From Candidatus Fermentibacterota bacterium (lineage in GTDB: Bacteria > JAFGKV01): a stretch of DNA of 64,000 bases. Positions 1 to 9,454 of the stretch are shown piece after piece (positions within the stretch are counted from its first letter, which is position 1; each line of letters starts with the position of its first letter). The position numbers and the translations under genes were made by a program. The stretch lies in NCBI GenBank assembly GCA_016928395.1, contig JAFGKV010000063.1:1-64000 (forward strand), in the 5' to 3' direction. The notes below the pieces were generated by a model. The model searched no databases. It saw only the letters and a program-made list of their open reading frames with translations, and was not told where the DNA came from.

Positions 1-14
1 GAGAGACTGCACTG

Positions 15-34
15 ACCTGCCGTCCACGGCAGGT
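15..34. other. Inverted repeat / possible hairpin at window edge
   Basis: ACCTGCC, six-base loop, GGCAGGT: a perfect 7-bp stem. There is no T-run after it in either direction, so it is only a weak terminator candidate for a gene lying outside the window. Nothing else recognisable was seen between base 1 and the gene starting at 291. Confidence 0.35.
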
Positions 35-290
35 AGCCTACGAGGATGAGTTGTCGATAAACTGTCTGGTCGGCGGGTTGTCAATGCTCTTGATTCATTC
101 TTCACCATACGGTTGGGAATGGCTCGGAGACACCGGGGCAGGCACCGTCGGCTGCCGACTCGAAAAACGCGCCCGCCAGGGGGGAGTGGAGAACGGCCGC
201 GAGGATCGCCGGAAGCCCCGGTCGGTGTCGGTGCATGAATAGCGACAGGAGCACGCGGGTACTGGTTCTTGAGCACAGGAGGAAACGACC

Positions 291-797
291 ATGCGCAACG
301 CTCTGATCCTGGCCTTTGTCGCCAACATCATCCTGACAGTGGCATCGCTGGAGATACTTCCCGACCGAGTGGCCATCCATTTCGGCTCCGGCGGCAGAGC
401 CGACGGCTGGGGTTCCCGGGATTTCCATACCTTGCTCACCCTGATCATGCACGTGTTCTTCTTCTGCGTATTCTACTATGCGCCGCGGTGGGTCACGGCC
501 GTGCCGGCCAGTTGGGTGAACATCCCCAATAAGCGATTCTGGCTCTCCCCGGCCAAGAAGGAGCACACCAAAGAGAAGCTCGCCTCCCTCATGTGGCCCT
601 TCGGCACCGCGTTCTTCCTGTTCTTCCTCGTGACGGGCCTGCTGACGCTCCAGGCCAACCATACCGACCCGCCAAGGCTGGATGAACGCTCGTTTCTGGT
701 GGCACTCGCTCTCTTCCTCGTCTACACGGCGATCTGGGTCGTGGCATGGATCAAGGAGTTCAAGGTGCCTGAAGGAGAACGTCCCCCGCGAGCATAG
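291..797 (+). CDS. DUF1648-type integral membrane protein
   Basis: A 168-residue membrane protein. The N-terminus has a hydrophobic helix followed by LPDRVAIHFGSGGRADGW, the hallmark of DUF1648 (short proteins and SdpI N-termini share 'LP..ia.Hf...G.adg'). About four membrane segments are visible, near residues 5-22, 44-62, 100-120 and 135-153, and the tail is charged. The start is fixed by AGGAGG a few bases upstream of ATG 291. It stands alone and converges on the signalling gene on the other strand. A second member of the family lies at 22350-22997. Function is unknown; relatives include the SdpI immunity protein, but no toxin gene is adjacent. Confidence 0.75.
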   Translation: MRNALILAFVANIILTVASLEILPDRVAIHFGSGGRADGWGSRDFHTLLTLIMHVFFFCVFYYAPRWVTAVPASWVNIPNKRFWLSPAKKEHTKEKLASLMWPFGTAFFLFFLVTGLLTLQANHTDPPRLDERSFLVALALFLVYTAIWVVAWIKEFKVPEGERPPRA

Positions 798-895
798 CAC
801 TGCTCGTCCCCCGTGTGGGAGCACCGATATGTGGCCACGGCGTTTTCGTGAGAAACCGCCGGTATTGCGAAAGCGTACCCGCCGTGAGCCTTCAG

Positions 896-2554
896 TCACG
901 CACGCGGCGTGCCCGAGGAAGCGACCTGCGATGCCTGCGAGAGATTGGTCTGAGACTCTCCGGGCGTGGCTGATGCCTCCTGCAGCACATCGATCAGCGC
1001 CTGTACTACGTCCGGGTCGAACTGCGTGCCTGACTCTCTTTGTAGCTCCTCCAACGCCTCCTCGGAACTCATGGCGGTCCGGTAGGGCCTGTCATTGGTC
1101 ATTGCGTCATAGGCATCCACCACGGCGATAATGCGGGCCTCGTGGGGAATCTCCTCGCCCTTCAAGCCGAAGTAGCCAGGATAGCGGGCCTTGGTGTCAC
1201 CGTCCCACCGCTCCTGGTGGTACCGAATGAAGGGGATCGCCGGGCTCAGCAACCGCACGCCGTTTAAGATCTCCACACCGACACTGACATGCCGTTTCAC
1301 GACCGAGCGTTCCATGTCGGTCAAGAGAGTGCGTTTGTTCAGGACGTGCTCGGGGATGCCGATCTTACCCACATCATGGAGGATGGCCGCATACCGCAGG
1401 AGGATGAGCCTCCGACCTTCGATGCCCAAGCGCTTCCCGATGGCCACGGTTGTCTGGGCAACTCGCTGCACATGACCCTCCGTGCCTTTGTCCTTGGCCT
1501 CGATGGCAGCCGCCAGGGCCGTAACCACGTCTTCGAAACTCTCCTGAAGGAGCTTCTCGTGGGCGTGAAGGCCATCAACCAAGATGCGGATGCGACCCGC
1601 GTAGAACCCGGTAGTGATTGCGATGACCGTGAACAGCCCCAGATTGAGGTAGCTGGAAAACACGGCTGTGAACATCCCGTCCTCGGGAGATGGCTTCGCC
1701 AGGCGCAGTATCTGCACCAGATACACCAATCCCACAGCGCCATTGGCCACAAAGGCCCCGCCAATACCACCCATGGCGGCACTCAGCAGGACGGGACCCA
1801 CAAAAAAGGCGGCGATCCAGTGCAGGTTCACGCTCCATGACCGGTAGAGGCTCTCCATCGCCACCGCGATAACAATGGCCAGCAATCCCGTCAGCATGAG
1901 CATCCCACGACGCCTAGTCCAGCTGCGAAACAACTCGATGTCGGCTGGCCGCATGAAAAGACTGGGAGTCAGCACCACAAGCAGTGGCAGGCCAAGCACG
2001 ACCACGGTTATCAGATCACCCAGAAACCACGAGCCGAAGGCAAGGGCGATCTGAGAGGTCGTCATGGGGGGGTCGCTCAGGTACACTACACCAGGCACCC
2101 CAATGAGGGATGAGGCGAGCGTGTTCAGTACCATCGCACTGACAATGAGGCGGGTAGTTCGCTCCGTGGTCGTACCCCTGGGCCGGAGCCGGGCCGCTGC
2201 CGGCACCGCCGCCTCCAGGGATGCCGCGGTGGCGAAGAAGAGGATCCTGGGGAGCGTAGTCGAGAGCCCCCACGGAAGAAGCTGGTAGCCGACAAAGGCC
2301 GCCAACACGCCCCACCAGCGAAACAGCACTCCCGCCATCGCCGCAATAGCGGTGGCGGGGAATACCAGGGCCACCCCGGCCGGCACCTGGAATAGGGCGC
2401 CCACCCTGTTGAGCACGGCTATGGATAGCGCTGAGAGAAGGCAGCCGAATATCGTACCGCGCCGTGAACGAAAGAACTTCTCCAAACGACCAACCGGTTC
2501 CATCTCGCCCTGGGGATAGGAATCCACTACCTTGTCGGCCCCGGGCACACGCAT
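896..2554 (-). CDS. MASE1-like sensor with degenerate HD-GYP output domain
   Basis: About 552 residues. The N-terminal half is a multi-pass membrane region of MASE1 character (about eight hydrophobic helices). The C-terminal third is an HD-GYP-type domain: HDVGKIGIPEH, then HQERWDG, then GLKGEEIPHEARIIAVVDAYDAMTNDRPYR. In the family this domain hydrolyses cyclic di-GMP. Two hallmark positions deviate: the HHE motif reads HQE, and GYP is replaced by an insertion carrying RYP. Activity is therefore uncertain, although the HD pair is intact. I chose ATG 2554 because GAGGGG lies just upstream. The open frame continues to 2956, but that extension looks non-coding. No cognate diguanylate cyclase is in the window. 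Confidence 0.8.
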   Translation of the reverse strand: MRVPGADKVVDSYPQGEMEPVGRLEKFFRSRRGTIFGCLLSALSIAVLNRVGALFQVPAGVALVFPATAIAAMAGVLFRWWGVLAAFVGYQLLPWGLSTTLPRILFFATAASLEAAVPAAARLRPRGTTTERTTRLIVSAMVLNTLASSLIGVPGVVYLSDPPMTTSQIALAFGSWFLGDLITVVVLGLPLLVVLTPSLFMRPADIELFRSWTRRRGMLMLTGLLAIVIAVAMESLYRSWSVNLHWIAAFFVGPVLLSAAMGGIGGAFVANGAVGLVYLVQILRLAKPSPEDGMFTAVFSSYLNLGLFTVIAITTGFYAGRIRILVDGLHAHEKLLQESFEDVVTALAAAIEAKDKGTEGHVQRVAQTTVAIGKRLGIEGRRLILLRYAAILHDVGKIGIPEHVLNKRTLLTDMERSVVKRHVSVGVEILNGVRLLSPAIPFIRYHQERWDGDTKARYPGYFGLKGEEIPHEARIIAVVDAYDAMTNDRPYRTAMSSEEALEELQRESGTQFDPDVVQALIDVLQEASATPGESQTNLSQASQVASSGTPRA

Positions 2555-2963
2555 GAAGCACCCCTCGCCACTGGGATGAGAACAGCCACCGGGCAGTTCT
2601 TTGGAAACGCTATCAGTAAAGTGCAGCCGGCCCGTGCCAAATGCAAGGGCGAACGCGCTACAGTGAAAGTGCACGAGAAGGCCAAGTGTTGCACCGCGCG
2701 CCACGCGCTCGGCTTCTGGCTTGCTTCTCTCCGCATTGAGGGTGTTGCGTGCCCGATTGCCGCAAGCGAAACCAAGGCGAAGCGGCATCCGCTCCGGTGA
2801 ACAGCCCTTCCCTATGTGAGAGTGGATTTTCCTACGATCCATTGGCAATCGCTGGTGCACTCCGTTGCACAGTCGAATCTGCAGGTAATCGACCCAGAGA
2901 GCGCTGTTAAGAGCGGCACCGTGTTCTCCCGCCGGCGGGCGACCAGGGGCGAGCATGGACAGA

Positions 2964-3047
2964 GTAGGAGGGCCTCCAGGCCCGACAGGGGTGGCGTGTC
3001 GCGGCTGAAGCCGGTTGCCCCCGCACCGCTGGATGCGGGGCTCCTAC
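2964..3047. repeat. REP/MITE-like element with GTAGGAG terminal inverted repeats
   Basis: The element is bounded by GTAGGAG (2964-2970) and its inverse CTCCTAC (3041-3047). Inside are three nested inverted repeats: GGGCCT-CC-AGGCCC (2970-2983), CGGCT-GA-AGCCG (3002-3013) and CCCCGC-10 nt-GCGGGG (3019-3040). The layout of GTAGGAG ends with imperfect GCGGCTNAAGCCG stems resembles REP/BIME elements of gammaproteobacteria (inference from memory). No RAYT transposase is visible in this window. Confidence 0.6.
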
Positions 3048-3256
3048 AGAGAAGCCACGGGGCCAAGCTCTGCGGCATGCTCTCAGCCTCGGGCAATCTG
3101 AGTGCCCTTGCCTTTAGAGACCCGACTGAACCCTGGTGCCTGCTTGTCTAAGAGAACATGCAAAGCTCGCACTCGTGCTCGGCTGCCTCGGCTCGTCGAT
3201 CACGATTACGACGACGACAAGGGCAACGATATCGAGACCGATACCGACCCCGAGGC

Positions 3257-3278
3257 GGGCGGAGTCGGAGCTCCGCCC
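3257..3278. repeat. GC-rich hairpin GGGCGGAG/CTCCGCCC
   Basis: A perfect 8-bp stem with the six-base loop TCGGAG, followed by CTACGAGG. It looks like a fragment of an interspersed intergenic repeat. It lacks a T-run, so a terminator role is unlikely. Confidence 0.5.
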
Positions 3279-3540
3279 CTACGAGGCAACCGTTCCTCGC
3301 AGAGATCTGTAGTCGCCGGTCTATGTGCCCGCCCACTGCGCGGCGCACTCTCACCCCTGAAGAACCTGAGTACGCCCGCGCCCTCAGAGGCCCACCTGAA
3401 CCCTGCGACCTGAGTAGTCCATGCCCACTACCTCGTGGACCCAATCAACACCGTTGCGTGTTGGGATGAGGACATCACAGACTGCTGCCGCTGTGTTCAT
3501 CGCCTCCATAGACATCAGGCGGCGCTCCAGGGAGAACGAG

Positions 3541-6375
3541 GTGGATCCGAGAGAGTGGCTCATCGTCCGGAAAGCGGCGGTGCACAACCTGAAGAACATC
3601 GATGTGGCGATGCCCCGCGATCGGCTGGTGGTCATAACCGGGCCGTCGGGATCGGGCAAGAGCAGCCTAGCCTTCGACACGATCTACGCCGAGGGACAGC
3701 GCCGCTACGTCGAGTCGTTGTCTGCGTATGCGCGTCAGTTCCTGGGTCTCATGGACAAGCCCGATGTGGAGAGCATCGAGGGCCTGTCGCCCGCAATCAG
3801 CATCGAACAGCGCAAACCAGGCCATAATCCCCGCTCAACTGTCGGCACTACCACCGAGATTTTCGACTACCTCAGGCTCCTGTACGCGCGTCTCGGCGCG
3901 CAGCATTGCCCGCAGTGCGGCCGACCCGTGGAGCGCAGGACGGTGGAACAGATGGCTCAGCAGGTTCTCTCCTCCATGAGTGGCGCCCGCATCAGCGTTT
4001 TGGCGCCCGTGGTGCGAGGCCGCAAAGGCGAATACCGGGACCTGTTCGAGAGGCTTGCAGGGCAAGGGTTCGTTCGCGCCAGAGTGAACGGCGGGATACA
4101 CCGACTCGAGGAGATTCCTGGCCTCGCCAAGCACAAGAAACACACCATCGAAGTGGTCGTCGACCGGATTGCCGTGGATGGCGCGGTCAAGTCGCGGCTC
4201 GTCGAGTCGATGGAGACTGCTGCCGGCCTGTCCGGTGGCCTGGTGATCGTCGTGCCTGAGACGGGCGAGGAGGTGCTGTATAGTCGGAACAATGCCTGCG
4301 CCGTGTGCGAACTCTCCTTTGAGGAACTGCAGCCAAGGCTGTTCAGTTTTAACAGCCCCTATGGTGCATGCGACGAATGCAGCGGCCTTGGGGTCACCAC
4401 AGAAATCGATTCCCGTCTTGTCATACCGGATCAAGGGCTTTCACTGGCCAGAGGCGCCATCGCCCCATGGTGCACAAAAGATGGTGGGCTGGATCGGTTT
4501 CGCAGCCAGATGTTGCAGACTCTGGCTTCGGCTATGGGCTTCAGCCTCGAAACGCCCTTCGCCGAACTTCCGCCGGACGCGCAGCATGCGATTCTTCATG
4601 GCACCACCACCCCCCTACGGTTTTCCCTGGCCAGCGAGAGCGGACGGCAGCGGTGGGAGTGGACGGCGCCCTTCGAGGGGGTCATCCCCTTTCTCTCCCG
4701 GCGCTACCAGCAGTCTTCCCCGCGCAGGCGAGCCCTGCTGGAGAAGTACATGAGTATGCTCACCTGCGCCGCATGCGGCGGCACGAGGCTGCGCGCCCAG
4801 AGCCGGGCCGTGCTGCTCCGCGAGGTGCCCATCCACCGGCTGACCGGATGGAGCATCAGCCAGATCCGCGCCTTCTTTGAAGGCTTCTCGCCCGACGCGC
4901 GAGAGCATGCCATCGGAGGGCGGATCCTGACAGAAATTCAGCGTCGCCTTCGCTTTCTCGATGAACTCGGCATCGGCTATCTGACCTTGGACCGGGCCAC
5001 GGGCACCCTAGCTGGCGGCGAGGCCCAGCGGATCCGCCTTGCCAGCCAGCTCGGTTCAGGGCTCGTGGGGGTGCTCTACGTTCTTGATGAGCCTTCCATC
5101 GGCCTGCATGCCAGGGACCAGGACAGGCTCTTGGCCGCTCTTTGCAGCCTCCGCGACGCCGGTAACACCGTGCTGGTAGTCGAACATGATCGCCAGACAA
5201 TGCTCCTCAGCGACTGGGTGGTCGATCTAGGACCCGGAGCCGGGACCCATGGCGGGCACGTCATCTACGCCGGACCACCGGGTGGGTTGGCTGCCCAGGC
5301 AGGATCCCTGACCGGGGACTACCTGGCCGGCCGCCGGCAGATCTTCACACCGGACACGCGCCGCCAGGGAAGCGGCCAAGCCATCGAGGTGGTTGGTGCC
5401 GCGGAGCACAACCTGAAGGATATCACCGCGTGCTTCCCCCTGGGATGTTTCATCTGTGTCACCGGCGTCTCAGGCTCCGGCAAGAGCACGCTGGTGCACG
5501 AAATCCTGCACAAGTCTCTTGCACGAAGACTCCACGGCGCCCGGTCGGTACCGGGGGCCCACCACACGATCCGGGGCGCCGAACACATAGACGGCGTGGT
5601 ACTGGTCGACCAGGATCCTATAGGCCGCACGCCGCGTTCCAACCCGGCGACCTACGCCGGGGCCTTCGGCCCCATTCGCGACCTCTTCGCCAAACTGCCC
5701 GAGGCGCGGGCCCGCGGCTATGGGCCGGGGCGGTTCAGCTTCAATGTCGCCGGTGGGCGTTGTGAAGCCTGCCAGGGAGCGGGCGTGGTCAAGATCGAGA
5801 TGCATTTCCTGCCCGATGTCTATGTAACATGCGAACAGTGCGGCGGCCGTCGATTCGGCGAAGAAACCCTGGCAGTGAAGTACAAGGGCCTCTCCATTTC
5901 CGACATACTGAACACCACGGTGGAGGAAGCGGTCACGCTGTTCGGCTCCTTCCCGGCTATCATCCGGAAGATAGCGGCTCTCCGCGACGTGGGCCTTGGA
6001 TATCTCTCTTTGGGTCAACCAGCCACCACGCTGTCCGGAGGCGAGGCTCAACGGGTCAAGCTGGCCACCGAGCTATGCAAGGGCGGAAGCGGCCGAACGC
6101 TTTACATTCTGGACGAACCTACCACCGGCCTTCACTTCGAAGACATCCGGGTCCTACTCCAGGTGCTCTTCCGGCTGGTTTCCCGCGGGGATACGGTGGT
6201 CGTCATCGAGCACAGCCTGGATGTCATCAAGTGCGCCGACTGGATCATCGATCTGGGCCCTGAAGCAGGCGCAGAGGGAGGCCGCATCGTTGTTGCCGGG
6301 ACCCCGGAGGAGGTGGCCGAACACCCTCGGAGCTGTACTGGTAGATTCCTGAAGGCAGAGCTTGGAAGGGTATGA
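3541..6375 (+). CDS. uvrA: UvrABC excinuclease ATPase subunit UvrA
   Basis: The damage-recognition ATPase of nucleotide excision repair; it dimerises and loads UvrB onto lesions. About 944 residues, the normal family length. The first Walker A is GPSGSGKSS near residues 34-42. The zinc module has CAVC and CDEC separated by the conserved [12 protein letters not shown] second cysteine pair is at CAAC/GGTRL. The second Walker A is GVSGSGKST, followed by the C-terminal zinc finger CEAC...CEQC. Both signature/Walker B pairs are present ([15 protein letters not shown] with [24 protein letters not shown] with LDEPTTGLH). The start is GTG 3541 with GGGAG six bases upstream; the frame is open to 3421, but that part is not UvrA-like. 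No uvrB or uvrC is nearby. Confidence 0.97.
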   Translation: MDPREWLIVRKAAVHNLKNIDVAMPRDRLVVITGPSGSGKSSLAFDTIYAEGQRRYVESLSAYARQFLGLMDKPDVESIEGLSPAISIEQRKPGHNPRSTVGTTTEIFDYLRLLYARLGAQHCPQCGRPVERRTVEQMAQQVLSSMSGARISVLAPVVRGRKGEYRDLFERLAGQGFVRARVNGGIHRLEEIPGLAKHKKHTIEVVVDRIAVDGAVKSRLVESMETAAGLSGGLVIVVPETGEEVLYSRNNACAVCELSFEELQPRLFSFNSPYGACDECSGLGVTTEIDSRLVIPDQGLSLARGAIAPWCTKDGGLDRFRSQMLQTLASAMGFSLETPFAELPPDAQHAILHGTTTPLRFSLASESGRQRWEWTAPFEGVIPFLSRRYQQSSPRRRALLEKYMSMLTCAACGGTRLRAQSRAVLLREVPIHRLTGWSISQIRAFFEGFSPDAREHAIGGRILTEIQRRLRFLDELGIGYLTLDRATGTLAGGEAQRIRLASQLGSGLVGVLYVLDEPSIGLHARDQDRLLAALCSLRDAGNTVLVVEHDRQTMLLSDWVVDLGPGAGTHGGHVIYAGPPGGLAAQAGSLTGDYLAGRRQIFTPDTRRQGSGQAIEVVGAAEHNLKDITACFPLGCFICVTGVSGSGKSTLVHEILHKSLARRLHGARSVPGAHHTIRGAEHIDGVVLVDQDPIGRTPRSNPATYAGAFGPIRDLFAKLPEARARGYGPGRFSFNVAGGRCEACQGAGVVKIEMHFLPDVYVTCEQCGGRRFGEETLAVKYKGLSISDILNTTVEEAVTLFGSFPAIIRKIAALRDVGLGYLSLGQPATTLSGGEAQRVKLATELCKGGSGRTLYILDEPTTGLHFEDIRVLLQVLFRLVSRGDTVVVIEHSLDVIKCADWIIDLGPEAGAEGGRIVVAGTPEEVAEHPRSCTGRFLKAELGRV

Positions 6376-6597
6376 CCCGGCGAAGAGGGGAATGGTGGAA
6401 GGACTAGCCGGCCGATAGAAAGCAGTCAGCAGTCTGGCCATGACCGAGAACTTGACGAGTAAGAGCTCCCCGCGAAGGAAGGGCCGGATCCGGAAAAGGT
6501 GGCTTCCGCGGGTTCGGTCTGTTACTTTGCGCGCCGCAACAACCATCTGAATAGTTGCGGTCATGCCCCCTGGCCTGATCGCGCATGGGAGGATGCG

Positions 6598-7701
6598 ATG
6601 TCACAGATCAAGAAGACCCAGCTGACTTCTGAACATGAGCGGCTGGGCGGTAAGATGGTGGAGTTCGGCGGCTGGTGGATGCCGGTCCGCTTTCGCGGCA
6701 TCGTAGAGGAGCATCAGGCGGTACGCTCCGGCGCCGGGCTCTTCGATGTGTCCCACATGGGCGAGATTCTCATCACCGGTCCGGATGCCCTCCGGTTCAC
6801 AAACACGATCGTGACCAACAACGTCGAGAAGCTCGAGCCGGATCAGGCACTGTATACCTGCATGTGCTATCAATCGGGAGGTATCGTGGACGACCTACTC
6901 GTCTACCGTCTCCCCGAAGGATACCTCCTTGTTGTCAATGCGGCGAACACTGAGAAAGACTATGGATGGATCGTGGAACATGCCGAGGGCGACATCCAGA
7001 TAGCGAACGAGAGTGACGACTATATCCAGATCGCCTTGCAGGGTCCCCGGGCAGCTGAGATCCTGGCGCCTCTGACCGATGAGAACCTCGATGCCATCCG
7101 TTTCTACCACTATGCCAAAGGCGATGTGACGGGCTTGCCCGCCATCATCTCGCGGACGGGATACACCGGCGAAGACGGTTTTGAGGTGTACCTGAAGGGT
7201 GGAGAGGCGGAGGCTGCCCGCGTGTGGCGCGCACTCTTGGAGCAGGGAAAGCCCTTTGGCCTGGTGCCGATCGGCCTGGGTGCCAGGGACACGCTGCGGC
7301 TGGAGATGGGGTACATGCTGTACGGTAACGACATCACCCAGGACACGACGCCTCTGGAGGCCGGGCTGGGCTGGGTAACCAAGCTCAAGAAGGGCCCGTT
7401 CATTGGCCGTGACGCGCTTCTACGGCAGAAAGAACAGGGCCTTCGAAAGAGTCTGATCGCGTTCACGGTGGAGGGCCGTAGCGCCCCACGCCACGGGTAC
7501 CCGCTCCTGCTGGACGGCGAGACCCACGGGGAGGTGACATCGGGTACGTTCTCACCGTCACTGGAACGAGGCATCGGCTTGGGATATCTCTCCACCGAAG
7601 CTCAGGCTCGCGAGGGGATACTCGCTGTGAACATTCGAGGGAAGTCAGTCCCTGCTTCCCGGGTTTCATTGCCTTTCTACAAGCAGGGCTCTCATCTGTA
7701 A
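6598..7701 (+). CDS. gcvT: Glycine cleavage system T protein (aminomethyltransferase)
   Basis: Transfers the methylene group from aminomethyl-lipoyl GcvH to tetrahydrofolate, releasing ammonia. 367 residues, typical length. Visible family blocks: KMVEFGGWWMPVRF near the N-terminus, GLFDVSHMGEI, SRTGYTGEDGFEVY, GARDTLRLEMGY. ATG 6598 is preceded by GGGAGG. It is the first gene of the glycine-cleavage operon and follows a 222-bp spacer after uvrA. That spacer holds an inverted repeat (CCGCAAC 6534-6540 / GTTGCGG 6554-6560); I found no convincing glycine-riboswitch core in it. Confidence 0.97.
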   Translation: MSQIKKTQLTSEHERLGGKMVEFGGWWMPVRFRGIVEEHQAVRSGAGLFDVSHMGEILITGPDALRFTNTIVTNNVEKLEPDQALYTCMCYQSGGIVDDLLVYRLPEGYLLVVNAANTEKDYGWIVEHAEGDIQIANESDDYIQIALQGPRAAEILAPLTDENLDAIRFYHYAKGDVTGLPAIISRTGYTGEDGFEVYLKGGEAEAARVWRALLEQGKPFGLVPIGLGARDTLRLEMGYMLYGNDITQDTTPLEAGLGWVTKLKKGPFIGRDALLRQKEQGLRKSLIAFTVEGRSAPRHGYPLLLDGETHGEVTSGTFSPSLERGIGLGYLSTEAQAREGILAVNIRGKSVPASRVSLPFYKQGSHL

Positions 7702-7739
7702 ATCATGCGTGGCACCAGCGGTGCCATCGAGGAGGAATC

Positions 7740-8126
7740 ATGGACGAAGCAATCCGCTGTACCAGCGAACATGAGTGGGTCCGCGCGGAGGAAGGGTTCG
7801 CGGTGGTGGGCCTGACCGACTACGCGCAAGGCGAGCTCGGCGACATAGTCTATGTCGAGCTTCCGGAGATCGGGGCGCGATTCGAGAAGGGAGAGGTGTT
7901 TGGCACCATCGAGTCGGTGAAGTCAGTCAGCGATATCTACTCGCCCATTTCTGGCGAGGTGCATGCGGTCAATCACGAGTTGGAGGCCCATCCGGAACTT
8001 GTGAACCAGGACTGCTATCATGCAGGTTGGATTGTCAAGCTCGACATGTCCGACCCGTCCGAACTGGATGACTTGATGACCGATGCGGAGTATGAAGAGT
8101 TCATTTCGGGAGGCGCTGAGGAGTGA
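7740..8126 (+). CDS. gcvH: Glycine cleavage system H protein (lipoyl carrier)
   Basis: Carries the aminomethyl group on a lipoyl arm between the P, T and L proteins. 128 residues. The lipoylation site is Lys61 in ESVKSVSDIYSP, the canonical context, and the conserved HEWV and GLTDYAQ..LGDIVYVELP blocks precede it. GAGGAGG lies just ahead of the ATG. Its stop overlaps the GTG start of gcvPA by four bases (GTGA), so the two are translationally coupled. Octanoylation is probably supplied by the lipM gene of the same operon; a lipoate synthase is not in the window. Confidence 0.97.
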   Translation: MDEAIRCTSEHEWVRAEEGFAVVGLTDYAQGELGDIVYVELPEIGARFEKGEVFGTIESVKSVSDIYSPISGEVHAVNHELEAHPELVNQDCYHAGWIVKLDMSDPSELDDLMTDAEYEEFISGGAEE

Positions 8127-9454
8127 GCCGGCTTCCGCTGACCACGCGCGACCGGGAACTGATGCTCTCCCGGATCGGTGTGGATCGCTTCGACGACTTG
8201 CTCCGTCCCATCCCTGAGACTGCGCGCTTCTCGGGGCTGCTTGACCTTCCGCCTTCCCTGGCGGAGGGCGCGCTGGCCCGGCATGTGAAGGAACTCTCAG
8301 AACGGAACGTGCCTGTGCTCAGCTTCATGGGTGCGGGATCCTACGAGCACTTCCGGCCGGCGGTGGTTGACTATGTCTGCGGGCGCCCCGAGTTCCGCAC
8401 CGCCTATACTCCCTACCAAGCCGAAGTGAGCCAGGGGACCCTCCAAACCATCTATGAGTTTCAGACGGCCATCGTGGAACTCACCGGCATGGAAGTCGCG
8501 AATGCGTCCATGTATGAGGGTGGAAGTGCCGTTGCAGAGGCGATGCTCATGGCCGTATCCGCCACCGGTAGATCCTCGATTCTCATCAGTGAGGGGGTCC
8601 ACCCGCTGGTTCGCAGGGTCGTGCATACCTATGCACGACCCAACGGCATCGCGGTGATTCCGGTACCGCTGCACCAGGGCACCACGCCCGACACCGCGGT
8701 TCGCGAACGAGCAGAAGGGGCAGCGGGACTCATCTATCAAGAGCCGAACTTCTTCGGCTGTATCGAGAACCAGCAACGTCTCATAGAGGCGTCCCATGCC
8801 GCGGGTGGCCTGGCCATCGCCAGCGTTGATCCGCTGTCTCTATCCGTTCTTGAGCCGCCCGGCGCTTTGGGTGCCGATATCGCGGCGGGAGAAGGGCAGG
8901 CCCTGGCCGCTCCCGTATCTTTCGGAGGCCCCGGGGTTGGGTTTCTCGCCTGTACTCAGCGACTGATCCGCAAGCTTCCGGGCAGGCTGGTCGGCGCAAC
9001 GGTAGACGGCCAAGGGAGGCGAGGCTTCGTGCTTACACTGCAGGCCCGGGAGCAGCATATCCGACGCCAAAAGGCTACCAGCAATATCTGCACGAACCAG
9101 GCTCTGGTCGCTTTGGGTTTCTTGGTAACGGTCTCGGCCCTGGGCCCCCACGGATTGGCCAACATGGCGAGCCAAGCGACTCAGAAAGCCCATTACTACC
9201 AGCACGCGCTTCAGAAGCGAGGGTTCCCCCTGGCGTTTGACGCGCCGTTCCTTTGGGAGTTCACGGTGCGCACCGGCATACCCGCCGCCACCTATGTGGA
9301 GGGGCTGCTCTCCCGTGGCGTGCTCCCGGGCCTTGATTTGGGCACAGTGTCTCCTGACCTGGCTGAGCGCCTTCTCGTCTACGTATCGGAAATGCGAACC
9401 CGCGAGGAGCTTGATCGTACCGCCGAGCTGATGGGGGAGGTGAGTCATGGCTGA
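8123..9454 (+). CDS. gcvPA: Glycine dehydrogenase (decarboxylating) subunit 1
   Basis: N-terminal half of the P protein, encoded as a separate gene (split type, as in Gram-positives and thermophiles rather than E. coli). 443 residues. Recognisable blocks: [39 protein letters not shown] and [14 protein letters not shown]. The GTG start overlaps gcvH by four bases, and the 3' end overlaps gcvPB by eight. Together with gcvPB it decarboxylates glycine with pyridoxal phosphate and passes the aminomethyl group to GcvH. Confidence 0.97.
   Translation: MSRLPLTTRDRELMLSRIGVDRFDDLLRPIPETARFSGLLDLPPSLAEGALARHVKELSERNVPVLSFMGAGSYEHFRPAVVDYVCGRPEFRTAYTPYQAEVSQGTLQTIYEFQTAIVELTGMEVANASMYEGGSAVAEAMLMAVSATGRSSILISEGVHPLVRRVVHTYARPNGIAVIPVPLHQGTTPDTAVRERAEGAAGLIYQEPNFFGCIENQQRLIEASHAAGGLAIASVDPLSLSVLEPPGALGADIAAGEGQALAAPVSFGGPGVGFLACTQRLIRKLPGRLVGATVDGQGRRGFVLTLQAREQHIRRQKATSNICTNQALVALGFLVTVSALGPHGLANMASQATQKAHYYQHALQKRGFPLAFDAPFLWEFTVRTGIPAATYVEGLLSRGVLPGLDLGTVSPDLAERLLVYVSEMRTREELDRTAELMGEVSHG

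Larger units (their letters stand above)
2555..3540. other. Gene-free region rich in inverted repeats
   Basis: Nearly 1 kb between the HD-GYP gene and uvrA with no convincing gene. It holds a 12-bp perfect palindrome (CCCGCCGGCGGG, 2928-2939), the REP-like element at 2964-3047 and a GC hairpin at 3257-3278. It also holds a triplet-biased tract (about 3196-3250) that reads as alternating Asp/Tyr codons (DHDYDDDKGND). Such Asp/Tyr-codon tracts recur in intergenic repeats of several phyla, as far as I recall; here nothing around it looks coding. Confidence 0.6.

Noticed and set aside
102-899. Long minus-strand frame opposite the first gene
   Set aside because: Shadow of the DUF1648 gene; composition is Arg/Gly/Glu-rich without domain character.
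2555-2956. Upstream extension of the HD-GYP gene to 2956
   Set aside because: The extra 134 residues have no membrane or domain character and codon use unlike the gene; a good ribosome site sits at 2554.
6376-6597. Glycine riboswitch upstream of gcvT
   Set aside because: I looked for the conserved GGAGAG and CGCCGAAGG/CTCTCAGGC-type core in the spacer and could not find it; only a simple inverted repeat is present.
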